The notes beneath the pieces are model-generated. The model saw only the letters and a list, made by a program, of their open reading frames with translations. It was not told the origin of the DNA and made no database searches. The position numbers and the translations under genes are program-made. A stretch of 64,000 nt of DNA, from assembly GCF_009811655.1 (NCBI RefSeq), contig NZ_BGJX01000009.1:62001-126000 (forward strand), in the 5' to 3' direction. Position 1 is the first letter of the stretch. Every line of letters starts with the position of its first letter. The DNA is from Methylosinus sp. Ce-a6. Lineage in GTDB: Bacteria > Pseudomonadota > Alphaproteobacteria > Rhizobiales > Beijerinckiaceae. Of the stretch, positions 50,897 to 60,682 are shown in pieces.

Positions 50897-51790
50897 TCAG
50901 GCGTCCAGCACGCCGGCGAAGACGAGCGCGTCGCGGATCGCTTTCTTCGTCGGCTCGGCGGAGGGCACGAGCGGCAGACGAACCTCCTCCCGCGCGCGGC
51001 CGAGCAGGGAGAGGCCATACTTCGCGCCGGTCACGCCGGCCTCGAGGAAGATCGCCTGCTGCAACGCCGTCAGGCGATCCTGGAGCGCCAGCGCCGCCCT
51101 GAAATCGCCGGCGAGGGCGGCGTTCTGCAGATCGGCGCAGAGCCTCGGCGCGACATTGGAGACGACCGAAATGACGCCGATCGCGCCGACGGCGACGCTC
51201 GCCAAAGCGAGAATGTCGTCGCCCGAGAATTGCACGAATTGCGGGCCGATGGCGGCGCGCTGCTGCAGGATGCGGCCGACATTGCCGGTCGCGTCCTTGA
51301 CGCCGACGATGTTCTTCAGCTTCGCGAGGCGGGCGAGCGTGTCGACGCTCATATCGACGACCGAGCGCGGCGGGATGTTGTAGACGATGATCGGAATGGA
51401 GATCGCCTCGGCGATCGCCTCGAAGTGCCGGTAGAGGCCTTCCTGATTCGGCTTGTTGTAATAGGGCGTGACGACGAGCGCGCCATCGGCGCCCGCCTGC
51501 TCGGCGTGGCGGGCGAGGTCGATCGCTTCGCGCGTGTTGTTGGAGCCCGCGCCGGCGATGACGGGGACGCGGCCGGCGGCCTGCTGGATCACCGTCTCGA
51601 CGACGGCGCGATGCTCCTCATGACTCAAGGTCGGGCTCTCGCCCGTCGTGCCGACGGGAACGAGGCCGTGGGTTCCGCTCTCGATCTGCCAGTCGACGAG
51701 CGCGCGCAACGCGGCGTAGTCGACCGCGCCATCGGCGAAAGGCGTGACCAGAGCCGTGTAAGATCCTCGGAAGACTGCCTTGTCGTTCAT
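50897..51790 (-). CDS. dapA: 4-hydroxy-tetrahydrodipicolinate synthase
   Basis: A 297-residue TIM-barrel enzyme condensing pyruvate and aspartate semialdehyde, first step to diaminopimelate and lysine. [14 protein letters not shown] is the substrate loop, YNIPPRS holds the catalytic Tyr, and [10 protein letters not shown] the Schiff-base Lys (about residue 166). The ATG at 51790 is chosen by homology. It is divergent from the transglycosylase gene. Its product feeds the peptidoglycan that this neighbour remodels. Confidence 0.95.
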   Translation of the reverse strand: MNDKAVFRGSYTALVTPFADGAVDYAALRALVDWQIESGTHGLVPVGTTGESPTLSHEEHRAVVETVIQQAAGRVPVIAGAGSNNTREAIDLARHAEQAGADGALVVTPYYNKPNQEGLYRHFEAIAEAISIPIIVYNIPPRSVVDMSVDTLARLAKLKNIVGVKDATGNVGRILQQRAAIGPQFVQFSGDDILALASVAVGAIGVISVVSNVAPRLCADLQNAALAGDFRAALALQDRLTALQQAIFLEAGVTGAKYGLSLLGRAREEVRLPLVPSAEPTKKAIRDALVFAGVLDA

Positions 51791-52106
51791 ATGCCGTCGC
51801 TTTCGCTGCGCCACGCGAGCGCCGTAATCGCCGCGTTAACTCACTGGGACTGGTACGGAGGGTCTTTCGGCCCTTCCCTCGCGGCGGCCGCTCCGCCCGG
51901 GAGGCTCTGCGACTGTCATAGCCTCTGGGCGTTGGCGAGAAAAGGGTCCGCGACCCTCCTTGCGCCCAGTTTCCGCGAGCAGCTCGAGCAACGGGTCGAC
52001 GCGGAGCAGAAAATTCGAAAATCCCGCGGCTTATCGATTTGGTTGACAGTTCCGCAACGAAATGGCCGCAGGCTGTCTCAGGTCGAGTGTTCGGAGCGTG
52101 AGGCCG
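51791..52106. other. dapA / transglycosylase divergent intergenic region
   Basis: No gene seen. On the minus strand, about 150 bases upstream of dapA, AGGGTC-GCG-GACCCT is followed by TTTTCTC (51940-51957 on the plus strand), which looks like a small terminator or attenuator in a dapA leader. TTGACA at about 52044 may be a -35 for the transglycosylase gene, but no good -10 follows. Confidence 0.4.
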
Positions 52107-54356
52107 ATGACGACACGCCAGAGAGGCGCCGCGCGCCTCGTTCTTCTCATCGCCGCCCTCGGCGCGGCGGCGGCCCTCTACCCGGCCGCCCAGCGCCCCA
52201 TTGCCGACCGAGACAGCGACGATCCGCGAGCTTCCGCCGCCGGCGCCGCGCCCGCGGAGACCGGGCCGGCGGCGCGCGAGGCGCTGCATGATTTTCTCGG
52301 CCATGGCGAGAGGGCCGCGCCCGATCCGCGCATGGCCAGCGTGCTCCGCCGGCCGGCGGAGGGAGAGGCCGCCTCCAAGCTGCTCTCCTATGCCCCGGCC
52401 GACGGCGGCCTCGATTTCGGCGCGCCGCGCGAGCCGCAGCCGCCCGAGGCGGCGGTTCTGCTCGGCCCCGATTATGACGCCTTCAACCGCGCCATCGCGG
52501 CCTATAAGGCAGGAGATTTTTCCGCCGGCGATCAGGCGCTCGCGGGCGCCGAGACGCCGCTCGCCCGCGCCGCCGCGCAATGGGCCGGCCTGCGCCTGCA
52601 TCCGCGCGAGGCGGGCTTCGCGCGGCTCTCGAAATTCCTCGTCGAACACCCGGACTGGCCGGCCGCGGCCTGGCTGCGCCAGCGCGTCGAGGAGGCGCTC
52701 TTCGGCGACAAGCATCCCGATCGCCTGATCCTCGATCATTTCGCCGAGCGGCCGCCCAAGACGCCGGCCGGCAAGCTGGCGCTCGCCCGCGTCATGGCGC
52801 GCCGCGGCGAGCCGCTGGAGGTCGCCGCGCTGATCAAGCCCATGTGGCGCGAGGATGATTTCAACGAGCCGCTGGAGGCGACGGCGAAAAAAGAGTTCGC
52901 CGACTATCTCGACGCCGCCGACCACAAATATCGCGCCGATCGGCTGCTCTACGCCGAGAAGACCGGGCCGGCGCTGCGCGTCGCCGCCCATGCCGGCAAG
53001 GACGCGCTCGATCTCGCTCGCGCCCGCGCGCTGGCGATCAATGAGAGCGCCTCGGAAAAAACCTTCTCCGCCCTTCCGGCGGAGGCGCAGAAGGATCCGG
53101 GCGTGATCTTCGCGCGCATTCACATGCTGCGCCATCAAAAGAAGATCGTCGAGGCGGCGGCGCTGCTGCGCGCCGCGCCGCGCGATCCGCGCCTCGTCGT
53201 CGACGGCGACGCCTGGTGGGTGGAGCGGAGGCTCATCTCCCGCAAGCTCATGGATCTCGGGCAATTCGCGCAGGCCTATGAGCTCTGCGCGCAACATTCG
53301 TCGCGCTCCCTCTCCTATCGCGTCGAGGCCGAGTTCCACGCCGGCTGGATCGCGTTGCGCTTCCTGAACGATCCGGTGAAGGCGGGGCGGCATTTCGAGG
53401 AGATCGCCCGCATCGCCGAGACGCCGATCCAGAAGTCGCGCGGCGCCTATTGGCTGGCCCGCGCCAGAGAGGCCGAAGGCGCGGGCGAGGCGGCGCGCGC
53501 GGCTTACGCGAATGCGGCGCTGCAATCGACGACCTTCTACGGCCAGCTCGCCCGCGCGAGGCTCGGCGCCTTCGATTCGCCGCTGCGCCCGACGCCCGAA
53601 CCCGCTCGCGGCGAGGCGCGCGCCGAATCGGTGCGTGCGGTCGAGCTCTATTTCGCCCTCGGAGAAAAGGAGCTCGCCGCGCAGCTCGCCGCGGATGCGG
53701 CGAAGACGCTCGTCGGCGAGCAGCAGCTCGCCGCGCTCGCCGAGGTGGCGCAGCGCCGGCGCGAGGCGAAGATTTCGCTGACGCTCGGCAAGCTCGCTTC
53801 CTATCGCGGCATCGCCATAGACGACGCGGCCTTTCCGTCCTTCGGCATTCCCGCTTTCGCGGCGCTGCCGGGCTCGGCCTCGCGGGCGATCGTCTACGCC
53901 ATAGCGCGGCAGGAGAGCGCTTTCGATCCCAAGGCCGTCTCCAGCGCCGGCGCCATGGGGCTCATGCAGATGATCGCCTCCACGGCGCGCCATACCGCGC
54001 AGCAGACGGGCCTCGGCTTCGACGCCAAGAAAATGCTCGACGAGCCGGCCTTCAACGCGCGGCTCGGCGCGGCGCATCTCGGCATGCTGCTCGACGAGCA
54101 CAAGGGCTCCTATCTTCTCGCCTTCGCGGCCTATAACGCCGGCGGCAAGAGGGTGAAGGAGTGGATCGACGCCTATGGCGATCCGCGCAAGAGCGACGTC
54201 GATCCCATCGATTGGGTGGAGCGCATTCCGATCAGCGAGACGCGCAATTACGTGCAGCGCGTGATCGAGAATCTGACCGTCTATCGCGCCCGTTTCGGCG
54301 ACCGCGAGACTCGCGCGCCGCAGGGCGATCTGTGGCGCAAGCAGGCGGCGAATTGA
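52107..54356 (+). CDS. Soluble lytic murein transglycosylase (SLT family)
   Basis: A 749-residue periplasmic enzyme that cuts peptidoglycan glycan chains. Residues 9-28 are a signal sequence (ARLVLLIAALGAAAALYPAA). A long alpha-superhelical, TPR-like region (about 100-570) precedes the catalytic domain. The catalytic Glu is in IARQESAFDPKAVSSAGAMG, and LMQMIASTARHTA and AYNAGGKRVKEWIDAYG complete the fold. It is much longer than lysozyme-like SLTs and matches Slt70 architecture. The ATG at 52107 begins directly before the signal peptide. Confidence 0.92.
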   Translation: MTTRQRGAARLVLLIAALGAAAALYPAAQRPIADRDSDDPRASAAGAAPAETGPAAREALHDFLGHGERAAPDPRMASVLRRPAEGEAASKLLSYAPADGGLDFGAPREPQPPEAAVLLGPDYDAFNRAIAAYKAGDFSAGDQALAGAETPLARAAAQWAGLRLHPREAGFARLSKFLVEHPDWPAAAWLRQRVEEALFGDKHPDRLILDHFAERPPKTPAGKLALARVMARRGEPLEVAALIKPMWREDDFNEPLEATAKKEFADYLDAADHKYRADRLLYAEKTGPALRVAAHAGKDALDLARARALAINESASEKTFSALPAEAQKDPGVIFARIHMLRHQKKIVEAAALLRAAPRDPRLVVDGDAWWVERRLISRKLMDLGQFAQAYELCAQHSSRSLSYRVEAEFHAGWIALRFLNDPVKAGRHFEEIARIAETPIQKSRGAYWLARAREAEGAGEAARAAYANAALQSTTFYGQLARARLGAFDSPLRPTPEPARGEARAESVRAVELYFALGEKELAAQLAADAAKTLVGEQQLAALAEVAQRRREAKISLTLGKLASYRGIAIDDAAFPSFGIPAFAALPGSASRAIVYAIARQESAFDPKAVSSAGAMGLMQMIASTARHTAQQTGLGFDAKKMLDEPAFNARLGAAHLGMLLDEHKGSYLLAFAAYNAGGKRVKEWIDAYGDPRKSDVDPIDWVERIPISETRNYVQRVIENLTVYRARFGDRETRAPQGDLWRKQAAN

Positions 54357-54366
54357 AAGACGCGAA

Positions 54367-54480
54367 CTATTCGGAATCCGGCCAGAAGCCTGCGTCCATC
54401 ATCTCGCCGAAGCTCCAGGGACAGGAGGCCTCTTTCGCCCAGGCATAGAAATCGGTCTCATAGAGCGCCGACCGCGCCAT
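54367..54480 (-). pseudogene. DUF29 relic with both ends but no middle
   Basis: A 37-codon frame, too short for routine gene finding. It opens MARSALYETDFYAWAKE, the usual start of DUF29 proteins, and closes with SCPWSFGEMMDAGFWPDSE, which resembles the usual DUF29 C-terminus. The roughly 100 residues normally between them are absent. GAGGATGAGG lies before the ATG, so it could still be translated. Interpreted as an internal in-frame deletion of a DUF29 gene. Confidence 0.5.
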
Positions 54481-54626
54481 TTCCTCATCCTCCGCAGCGA
54501 GGTCATCGGGCCATTGCCGGCGGCCCATTGTCAAGGATTATGGGGCGGCGATTTCGCCGCTCCTTTCATTGGCGCGGGCGCGGCGAGCCCCTATATTGAA
54601 CCCGCCATACACTGGAGGCGCGTCCC

Positions 54627-54929
54627 GTGTCGCAGAAGCACGATATCGACAGACCGGCCGAGATCGAGATCCTCCCGCCGGAGGCCGACGGCGGACCGCG
54701 CGTCCGCTCGCGCGCGCGCATCTGGATCGGCGGGACGAGCGGCGTGAAGGTCATCAAAGTCGGCCCGATCGGCGCCGCTCTGCTCACGCTCGCCGGCGCG
54801 GTGGTCTTGGCGATGGGGCTCATCTTCTTCGCCAGCGCGTTTCTGGTGCTGCTGCCCGTCGCGCTGGTCGTCGGCGCGATCGCCTATCTGACCGGCGCCG
54901 GCGGCAATCCCTTCCGCCGCATTCCCTGA
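54627..54929 (+). CDS. Small membrane protein of unknown function, GTG start
   Basis: A 100-residue protein. After an acidic N-terminus and a basic stretch (RVRSRARIWIGG) come two hydrophobic segments: AALLTLAGAVVLAMGLIFFA and LVLLPVALVVGAIAYLTGAG, ending in a basic tail (NPFRRIP). GGAGG lies eight bases before the GTG at 54627. No family is recognised. It precedes ileS by about 260 bases on the same strand. Confidence 0.7.
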   Translation: MSQKHDIDRPAEIEILPPEADGGPRVRSRARIWIGGTSGVKVIKVGPIGAALLTLAGAVVLAMGLIFFASAFLVLLPVALVVGAIAYLTGAGGNPFRRIP

Positions 54930-55015
54930 CCCGCCTACCCTGGCGCGCCTACCCTGGCCGCCCCCACGCCGATATTCCGGCTTTGCGGAGCCGGCGGGCG
55001 CTGGTAGATAGGGCC

Positions 55016-55069
55016 ATGGTCCTGCGCCGCAGCATACGAATTATTGGCCCGGCCCGCGCTGGAGCTTGA
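55016..55069 (+). promoter_or_regulatory. Possible short leader peptide upstream of ileS
   Basis: A 17-codon frame (MVLRRSIRIIGPARAGA) ends 123 bases before ileS. It contains three isoleucine codons within four positions (ATA, ATT, ATT), none of them the preferred ATC. A small hairpin GAGCTT-GACG-AAGCTC overlaps its stop, and a second (CGCCTCG-TCT-CGAGGCG, 55146-55162) lies just before ileS. Regulation by isoleucyl-tRNA supply through such a leader is speculation. Confidence 0.25.
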
Positions 55070-55192
55070 CGAAGCTCGCGCGGCGACCGGGTTCTCGCGC
55101 CCATTCGCGGCGCCCTTCCGTTTGTTTCCTTTCCATTTCGCGCGCCGCCTCGTCTCGAGGCGCGGCCCGCGACCGCAGCGGTTTCCGACGAC

Positions 55193-58100
55193 ATGACCGA
55201 GAAGACGCAAGACAAAGCCCAAAAAGGCAAAGCCCAAGAGGACAAGGGCCCCGATTACTCCAAGAGCCTCTATCTGCCGCAGACGGATTTCCCCATGCGC
55301 GCCGGCCTGCCGCAGCGCGAGCCGGAAATCCTCGCGCGCTGGGAGAGAATCGACCTCTACGGCAAGCTGCGCGCGGCGGCGAAGGGCCGGCCGAAATTCG
55401 TGCTGCATGACGGGCCGCCCTACGCCAATGGCAATATCCATATCGGCCATGCGCTGAACAAGATCCTCAAGGATCTCGTCACCCGCAGCCGCCAGATGGC
55501 CGGCAAGGACAGCAATTACGTCCCCGGCTGGGACTGCCACGGCCTGCCGATCGAATGGAAGATCGAGGAGGAGAATTACCGCGCCAAAGGCAAGAAGAAG
55601 CCCGATTTCGCCGATCCGGTGGCGATTGTCGCCTTCCGCCAGGAGTGCCGCGCCTATGCGGCGCATTGGCTCTCCGTGCAGCGCGAGGAGTTCAAACGCT
55701 TGGGCGTGACCGGCGACTGGGCCAATCCCTACGCCACGATGAATTTCCCGGCCGAGGCGCATATCGCGCGCGAGCTGATGAAATTCGCCGAGAACGGCCT
55801 GCTCTATCGCGGCTCCAAGCCGGTGATGTGGAGCGTCGTCGAGAAGACCGCGCTCGCGGAAGCCGAGGTGGAATATGAGGACCATGTCAGCGACACGGTT
55901 TGGGTGGCGTTTCCGGTGAAGGACGGGCCGGGCGCCGTCGTCATTTGGACGACGACGCCCTGGACGCTGCCGGGCAATCGCGCGATCTCCTATTCGCATA
56001 AGATCGCTTACGGCCTCTATCGCGTGACCGCGGCGCCGGAGAATAATTGGGCGAAGGTCGGAGCGACTTATGTGCTCGCCGACAAGCTCGCCGAAGACGT
56101 GTTCAAATCGGCGAAGGTCGAAAGCTTCGAGCGTCTGCGTGACGTGCCCGCGCAAGAGCTCGCCGGTTTCGTCGCGGCGCATCCGCTCGCGTATTTGGGC
56201 TATGATTTCACTGTGCCTCTCCTCGATGGCGACCATGTCACCGACGACACCGGAACGGGCTTCGTCCATACGGCGCCCGGCCACGGCCGCGAGGACTTCG
56301 ACATTTGGATGGCGAGCGGGCGAATGCTCGCCGAGCGCGGCATCGACACGCGCATCCCCTATACGGTCGACGCCGACGGCTTCTACACCGATGAGGCGCC
56401 AGGCTTTCCCGGTAAGCGCGTGCTGACCGAAAAGGGCGACAAGGGCGACGCGAACGAGGCGGTGATCCAGGCGTTGATCGCGGCGGGCAATCTCGTCGCG
56501 CGCGGGCGGCTGAAGCATCAATATCCGCATTCGTGGCGCTCGAAGAAGCCGGTCATCTTCCGCAACACGCCGCAATGGTTCATAGCGCTGGACAAGCCCA
56601 TGGACCGCGCGCCTTCAGGCGCGCATTCTGCGAGCGAGCCTGAAGGCTCGCGGTCCACGCTCCGCGACATCGCGCTCGACGAAATCTCGCGCACGCAATG
56701 GGTTCCCGCCACTGGCGAGAATCGCATCCGCGGCATGATCGCCAATCGTCCCGATTGGGTGGTCTCGCGCCAGCGCGCCTGGGGCGTGCCGATCGCCGTC
56801 TTCGTGAAGAAGGGCGGACACGAGATTCTCGTCGATCCGCGCGTCAACGCCCGCATCATGGAGGCCTTCGAGAAGGAGGGCGCCGACGCCTGGTACGAGG
56901 AGGGCGCGGCAAAGCGTTTCCTCGCGCCAGACTACGACCCCGCCGATTACGAGAAGATCGACGATGTTCTCGACGTGTGGTTCGATTCGGGCTCCACGCA
57001 CGCCTTCACGCTCGAGGATCCGGTGCATTTTCCCGGCCTCGCAGGGATCGAGCGCAAGCGCGACGGCGGCGCGGACGAGGTGCTCTATCTCGAGGGCTCG
57101 GACCAGCATCGCGGCTGGTTCCATTCCTCGCTCCTCGAATCCTGCGGCACGCGCGGCCGCGCGCCCTATGACATCGTGCTGACGCATGGCTTCACGCTCG
57201 ACGAGCACGGCCATAAAATGTCGAAGTCGAAAGGCAATGTCGTCGCGCCGCAGAAGGTCATCGCCGACGCCGGCGCCGATATTCTGCGCCTGTGGGTGGC
57301 GAGCGTCGATTACAGCGACGATCAGCGCATCGGCCCGGAAATCCTCAAGAGCGTCACGGACAATTACCGCAAGCTGCGCAACACGATCCGCTGGATGCTC
57401 GGCACGCTGGCGCATTATCGCGCCGAGGAGCGGATCGCCCATGCCGATCTGCCGGAGCTCGAGCGGCTCGTGCTGCATCGGCTCGCCGAGCTCGGCGAGG
57501 AGGTCGGCGCCGCCTATGGGGAATTCGACTACAAGAGGGTCGTCGCTCTGCTGACCCCTTTCCTGACCAGCGATCTCTCGGCCTTCTACTTCGACATTCG
57601 CAAGGACGCGCTCTATTGCGATCCGCCGTCCAGCGTGACGCGCAAGGCGGCGCTGACCGTGGTGGAGGAGGTCTTCCGCGCGGTGACTTTGTGGCTCGCG
57701 CCCATTCTCGCCTTCACGGCGGAAGAGGCCTGGCTCTCGCGCTATCCGAAAGCCGTCTCCGCGCATCTCGAGACTTTCCCCGATTTGCCTGCCGCCTGGC
57801 GCGACGAAGCGCTGGCGGAAAAATGGGAGAAGATCCGCGCGATCCGCTCCGTCGTGACGGGGGCGCTGGAGATCGAGCGCGCGCAAAAGCGTATCGGCTC
57901 CTCGCTCGAGGCCGCGCCGCTCGTCCATGTGACCAACGCCGATCTTCGCGCGGCGCTGGAGGGCGTGGACTTCGCCGAAATCTGCATCGTGTCGGATATT
58001 GCGGTGCGGGCGGACGAGGGGCCGGCGGAAGCCTTCCGGCTCGCCGAGGTTGCCGGCGTGGCGGTGGTTCCGCGGCGGGCGGAGGGCGTCAAATGCGCGC

Positions 58101-58213
58101 GCTCGTGGAAATATTTCGATCCCGCGACGGCCGCGCCCGATTTCCCCGGCGTCACCCCCCGCGACGCGCAGGCGCTGCGGGAGCTGACGGCGGCGGGGAA
58201 ATGGCCGGCGTAA
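55193..58213 (+). CDS. ileS: Isoleucyl-tRNA synthetase with an in-frame palindromic insert
   Basis: A 1006-residue class I synthetase that charges tRNA-Ile. The HIGH motif is in [16 protein letters not shown] (about residues 77-92), and KMSKS in [16 protein letters not shown] (about 678). The CP1 editing domain lies between, with [20 protein letters not shown]. Residues about 471-489 ([19 protein letters not shown]) are encoded by a palindromic element and interrupt the normal FIALDKP ... [10 protein letters not shown] segment. The reading frame is preserved, so the enzyme is presumably active. The C-terminal zinc-finger Cys cluster of E. coli IleRS is not seen, as in many alphaproteobacteria. 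Confidence 0.95.
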   Translation: MTEKTQDKAQKGKAQEDKGPDYSKSLYLPQTDFPMRAGLPQREPEILARWERIDLYGKLRAAAKGRPKFVLHDGPPYANGNIHIGHALNKILKDLVTRSRQMAGKDSNYVPGWDCHGLPIEWKIEEENYRAKGKKKPDFADPVAIVAFRQECRAYAAHWLSVQREEFKRLGVTGDWANPYATMNFPAEAHIARELMKFAENGLLYRGSKPVMWSVVEKTALAEAEVEYEDHVSDTVWVAFPVKDGPGAVVIWTTTPWTLPGNRAISYSHKIAYGLYRVTAAPENNWAKVGATYVLADKLAEDVFKSAKVESFERLRDVPAQELAGFVAAHPLAYLGYDFTVPLLDGDHVTDDTGTGFVHTAPGHGREDFDIWMASGRMLAERGIDTRIPYTVDADGFYTDEAPGFPGKRVLTEKGDKGDANEAVIQALIAAGNLVARGRLKHQYPHSWRSKKPVIFRNTPQWFIALDKPMDRAPSGAHSASEPEGSRSTLRDIALDEISRTQWVPATGENRIRGMIANRPDWVVSRQRAWGVPIAVFVKKGGHEILVDPRVNARIMEAFEKEGADAWYEEGAAKRFLAPDYDPADYEKIDDVLDVWFDSGSTHAFTLEDPVHFPGLAGIERKRDGGADEVLYLEGSDQHRGWFHSSLLESCGTRGRAPYDIVLTHGFTLDEHGHKMSKSKGNVVAPQKVIADAGADILRLWVASVDYSDDQRIGPEILKSVTDNYRKLRNTIRWMLGTLAHYRAEERIAHADLPELERLVLHRLAELGEEVGAAYGEFDYKRVVALLTPFLTSDLSAFYFDIRKDALYCDPPSSVTRKAALTVVEEVFRAVTLWLAPILAFTAEEAWLSRYPKAVSAHLETFPDLPAAWRDEALAEKWEKIRAIRSVVTGALEIERAQKRIGSSLEAAPLVHVTNADLRAALEGVDFAEICIVSDIAVRADEGPAEAFRLAEVAGVAVVPRRAEGVKCARSWKYFDPATAAPDFPGVTPRDAQALRELTAAGKWPA
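56601..56657. repeat. 57-bp palindromic element inside ileS (inverted form)
   Basis: It begins TGGACCGCGCGCCTTCAGGC and ends AGGCTCGCGGTCCA; the outer eight bases (TGGACCGC / GCGGTCCA) are exact complements. The length is 19 codons with no stop. It holds two hairpin modules of the type found at 42982 and 44637, but pointing the other way round (TGGACC outward). Confidence 0.9.
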
Positions 58214-58260
58214 GGGTTTCTCGGCGAGACGCCGTTTAGCGTGGATCAATGGGCGCGATC

Positions 58261-58282
58261 CTTCTCCCACGAGTGGGAGAAG
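58261..58282. terminator. Hairpin between the convergent ileS and ABC genes
   Basis: CTTCTCCCAC, GA, GTGGGAGAAG: perfect 10-bp stem about 48 bases past the ileS stop. No T-run on either strand. Same stem family as 29358 and 41991. Confidence 0.45.
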
Positions 58283-58319
58283 TGGCGGTCGGCGCTGCGC
58301 GAAACGTCGTACGAGCGCC

Positions 58320-59816
58320 TCAGGCGCTGCCCTTCAATCTCAACCCCCGCGGCACGACCCACGGCTCGATCGCGTCGAACAGGCCTTGCACGGCGAGCGC
58401 CAGCAGCGCCGCCGGGATCGCCCCCTCGAGAATCAGCGCGAAATTGTCGAGGCGCACGCCAGTGAAGATCGGCTGGCCATAGCCGCCGGCGCCGATGAGC
58501 GCGCCGAGCGTCGCCGTGCCGACATTGATGACAGCCGCTGTCTTCAACCCCGCGAGTATCTCCGGCGAAGCCATGGGCAATTCGATAATAAGCAGCCGCC
58601 GCCAAGGCGAAAGGCCGATCGCTATGGCCGAATCGCCGATGGCGCGCGGAATGGTCGTGAGACCGGTCGCGACATTCCGCACGATCGGCAGCAGGCTATA
58701 GAGAAAAAGCGCCGCGATGGCCGGCGGCGCGCCAATGCCGAGCAGCGGAATCATGAAGACGAGCAGAGCGAGCGAGGGAATCGTCTGCAGCACGCTCGCG
58801 AGCCCGAGAATCGCATGGCCGAGGCCTGGGCGCTCGGCCGCCGCGACGCCGAGCGGAATGGCGACGAGAATCGCCGCGGCGAGCGAGACGCCGACGAGAA
58901 AGAGGTGCTCGCGCGTTCGCCGCCACACGCGCTCGACGAGGCTCAGCGAGGGCGTCGGCGCCTCGACGCCGAATTGCGCGAAGACGAAATTCGCCGCCGC
59001 CTCGCGCTCGCTGCGCAGCCCCGTCTTCACCGCGACATTCATCGCGATCATCTGGGCTGTGTCTATGCGGCCTTGCAATCGCGACATGGCCGCGACCGCC
59101 AGCGGCGCGCGCTGCTCGAGATCGGCGCGATAGAGCAGGACGGCGCGATTTTTCGCAAAGAGCTTGCGGTCGTCGACGAGCACGAGAATGCGCCGGTCGG
59201 CGACTTCCGGATCGGTCGTGTAGAGATCGACGACGTCGATCGCGCCTTGGACGAGGCCCTTATAGGCGATGTCGTGATCGAGCCCCCTCACCTCTTCATC
59301 GGCGAGCCCATAGGCCGAGCGCAGCGCCGGCCAGCCGTCGGCGCGGGCGAGCAATTCCTCGCTCAATCCGAAAACGAGCGCGGGGTGGCGCGCGAGATCG
59401 GAGATCGTCGTGACGCCGAGCGCCTCGGCCTTGTCGCGTCTCATGCCGAGCGCATAGCCATTGCCGAAGCCGAGCGGCAGGCTCATGCGCAGCCCGAGCT
59501 CGGCGAGCGCTTCGGCGATCTCGCGATCATTGGCGAGCCGCCGCTCGGCGAGAATCTCCTGCCGCAGCGTGCCCGTATATTCGGGATAGACGTCGATCTC
59601 GCCGGACAGCAGCGCGTTCCACACGAGCCTTGTCCCGCCGAGCGCCGGGCGGCGGATGACGCGCGCGCCGGAGGCCGCGACGAGATCGGCGACGATATCG
59701 GAGAGAATGACAGATTCGGTGAAGCTCTTGGAGCCGATGCGCACGTCCGTCTGCTCCTCGCGCGCGCAGGCGCCGAGGCATAGCAGCGCGAGCAGCAGGC
59801 GCAATACCGGCCTCAT
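58320..59816 (-). CDS. Osmoprotectant-type ABC transporter: fused substrate-binding protein and permease
   Basis: A 498-residue fusion. The N-terminus is a lipoprotein-like signal (LLLALLCLGACAREE, with the lipobox Cys at about 17). The binding domain (about 25-285) is of the glycine betaine/choline OpuAC/OsmF type: VRIGSKSFTESVILSDIVAD, YPEYTGTLRQEI, DLYTTDPEVADRRILVLVDD. The permease domain (about 300-480) has five or six hydrophobic segments with LPIVRNVATGLTTIPRAIGD. Solute is probably a quaternary amine; ergothioneine or choline are alternatives. In this orientation the binding domain faces the periplasm. It follows its ATPase gene with a four-base overlap. Confidence 0.88.
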   Translation of the reverse strand: MRPVLRLLLALLCLGACAREEQTDVRIGSKSFTESVILSDIVADLVAASGARVIRRPALGGTRLVWNALLSGEIDVYPEYTGTLRQEILAERRLANDREIAEALAELGLRMSLPLGFGNGYALGMRRDKAEALGVTTISDLARHPALVFGLSEELLARADGWPALRSAYGLADEEVRGLDHDIAYKGLVQGAIDVVDLYTTDPEVADRRILVLVDDRKLFAKNRAVLLYRADLEQRAPLAVAAMSRLQGRIDTAQMIAMNVAVKTGLRSEREAAANFVFAQFGVEAPTPSLSLVERVWRRTREHLFLVGVSLAAAILVAIPLGVAAAERPGLGHAILGLASVLQTIPSLALLVFMIPLLGIGAPPAIAALFLYSLLPIVRNVATGLTTIPRAIGDSAIAIGLSPWRRLLIIELPMASPEILAGLKTAAVINVGTATLGALIGAGGYGQPIFTGVRLDNFALILEGAIPAALLALAVQGLFDAIEPWVVPRGLRLKGSA

Positions 59817-60574
59817 CGCGCGTCCTCCGGCCGCAAAGGCAGATCGGCGCGGCGCCGCGCGCTGGCGCGCACGAAACGCGCGACGAACTCCTCCGCCGGC
59901 CGCTCGACGAAATCGGCGAAACGGCCCTGCTGCACGATGCGGCCATGATTCATCAGCACGATTTGTTCGGCGAAGAAACCCGCTTCGCCGAGATCATGGG
60001 TGACGATGACGACGGTCTTTCCGAGCCGCGCGAATATATCGGCGAGATCGTCCTGAAGGTCGGCGCGAATCAGCGGATCGAGCGCGCCGAGCGGCTCGTC
60101 CATCAGCAGGATTTCGGGATCGAGCATCAGCGCGCGCATGAGCGCGACGCGCTGGCGCTGGCCGCCAGAGAGCTCGGCCGGATAGCGATCGAGCGCCTCC
60201 GCCGGAAAACGCGTGAGGCAGAGGAGCGCGTCGAGCCGCGCCGCGCGCCGCTCCGGCGGCCAGCCCGTCTCGCGCGCCATCAGCTCTATGTTGCGGCGCG
60301 CGGTGAGATGGGGGAAGAGCCCGCCGTCCTGGATGACATAGCCCATGAGCCGCCTGAGCTTCTCCGCGGAGAGCGGCGTCAGCAGATGACTCTCCACCTC
60401 GATCTCGCCTTCGTCCGGCGTCGCGAGCCCGACGATCATGGAGAGCAGCGTGGATTTGCCGGAGCCGGACGGCCCGATCAGCGCCGTCGTGCGCGCCGGC
60501 GCGATCGTCAGCGTGACGTCGTCGACGACGCGCGCGCCGCCGAAACTTTTGCTGACGTGCTCCAGTCGGATCAT
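59813..60574 (-). CDS. ABC transporter ATP-binding protein (osmoprotectant type)
   Basis: A 253-residue ATPase. Walker A GPSGSGKST (about residue 34), signature LSGGQRQRV (about 136), Walker B ILLMDEPLGALDPL and the switch His in VIVTHDLGEA are intact. The family resembles ProV/OpuAA/OsmV, but the C-terminal CBS domains are missing; the chain ends soon after the ATPase domain. It forms an operon with the downstream fused binding protein/permease (ATGA overlap). Confidence 0.9.
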   Translation of the reverse strand: MIRLEHVSKSFGGARVVDDVTLTIAPARTTALIGPSGSGKSTLLSMIVGLATPDEGEIEVESHLLTPLSAEKLRRLMGYVIQDGGLFPHLTARRNIELMARETGWPPERRAARLDALLCLTRFPAEALDRYPAELSGGQRQRVALMRALMLDPEILLMDEPLGALDPLIRADLQDDLADIFARLGKTVVIVTHDLGEAGFFAEQIVLMNHGRIVQQGRFADFVERPAEEFVARFVRASARRRADLPLRPEDAR

Positions 60575-60630
60575 GACGGCCCGCGGCGTCGAGGCTACCG
60601 CCTCTCATCTGTCGCGGGCCGGCGTCATTC

Positions 60631-60682
60631 CAAGGGAGCGCCTCAAGGGAGCGCCCCAAGGGAGCGCCCCAAGGGAACGCCC
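60631..60682. repeat. 13-bp tandem repeat
   Basis: Four tandem units of CAAGGGAGCGCCC (one with T and one with A substitutions) upstream of the ABC ATPase gene on its strand and before dinB on the other. No known role. Confidence 0.8.
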
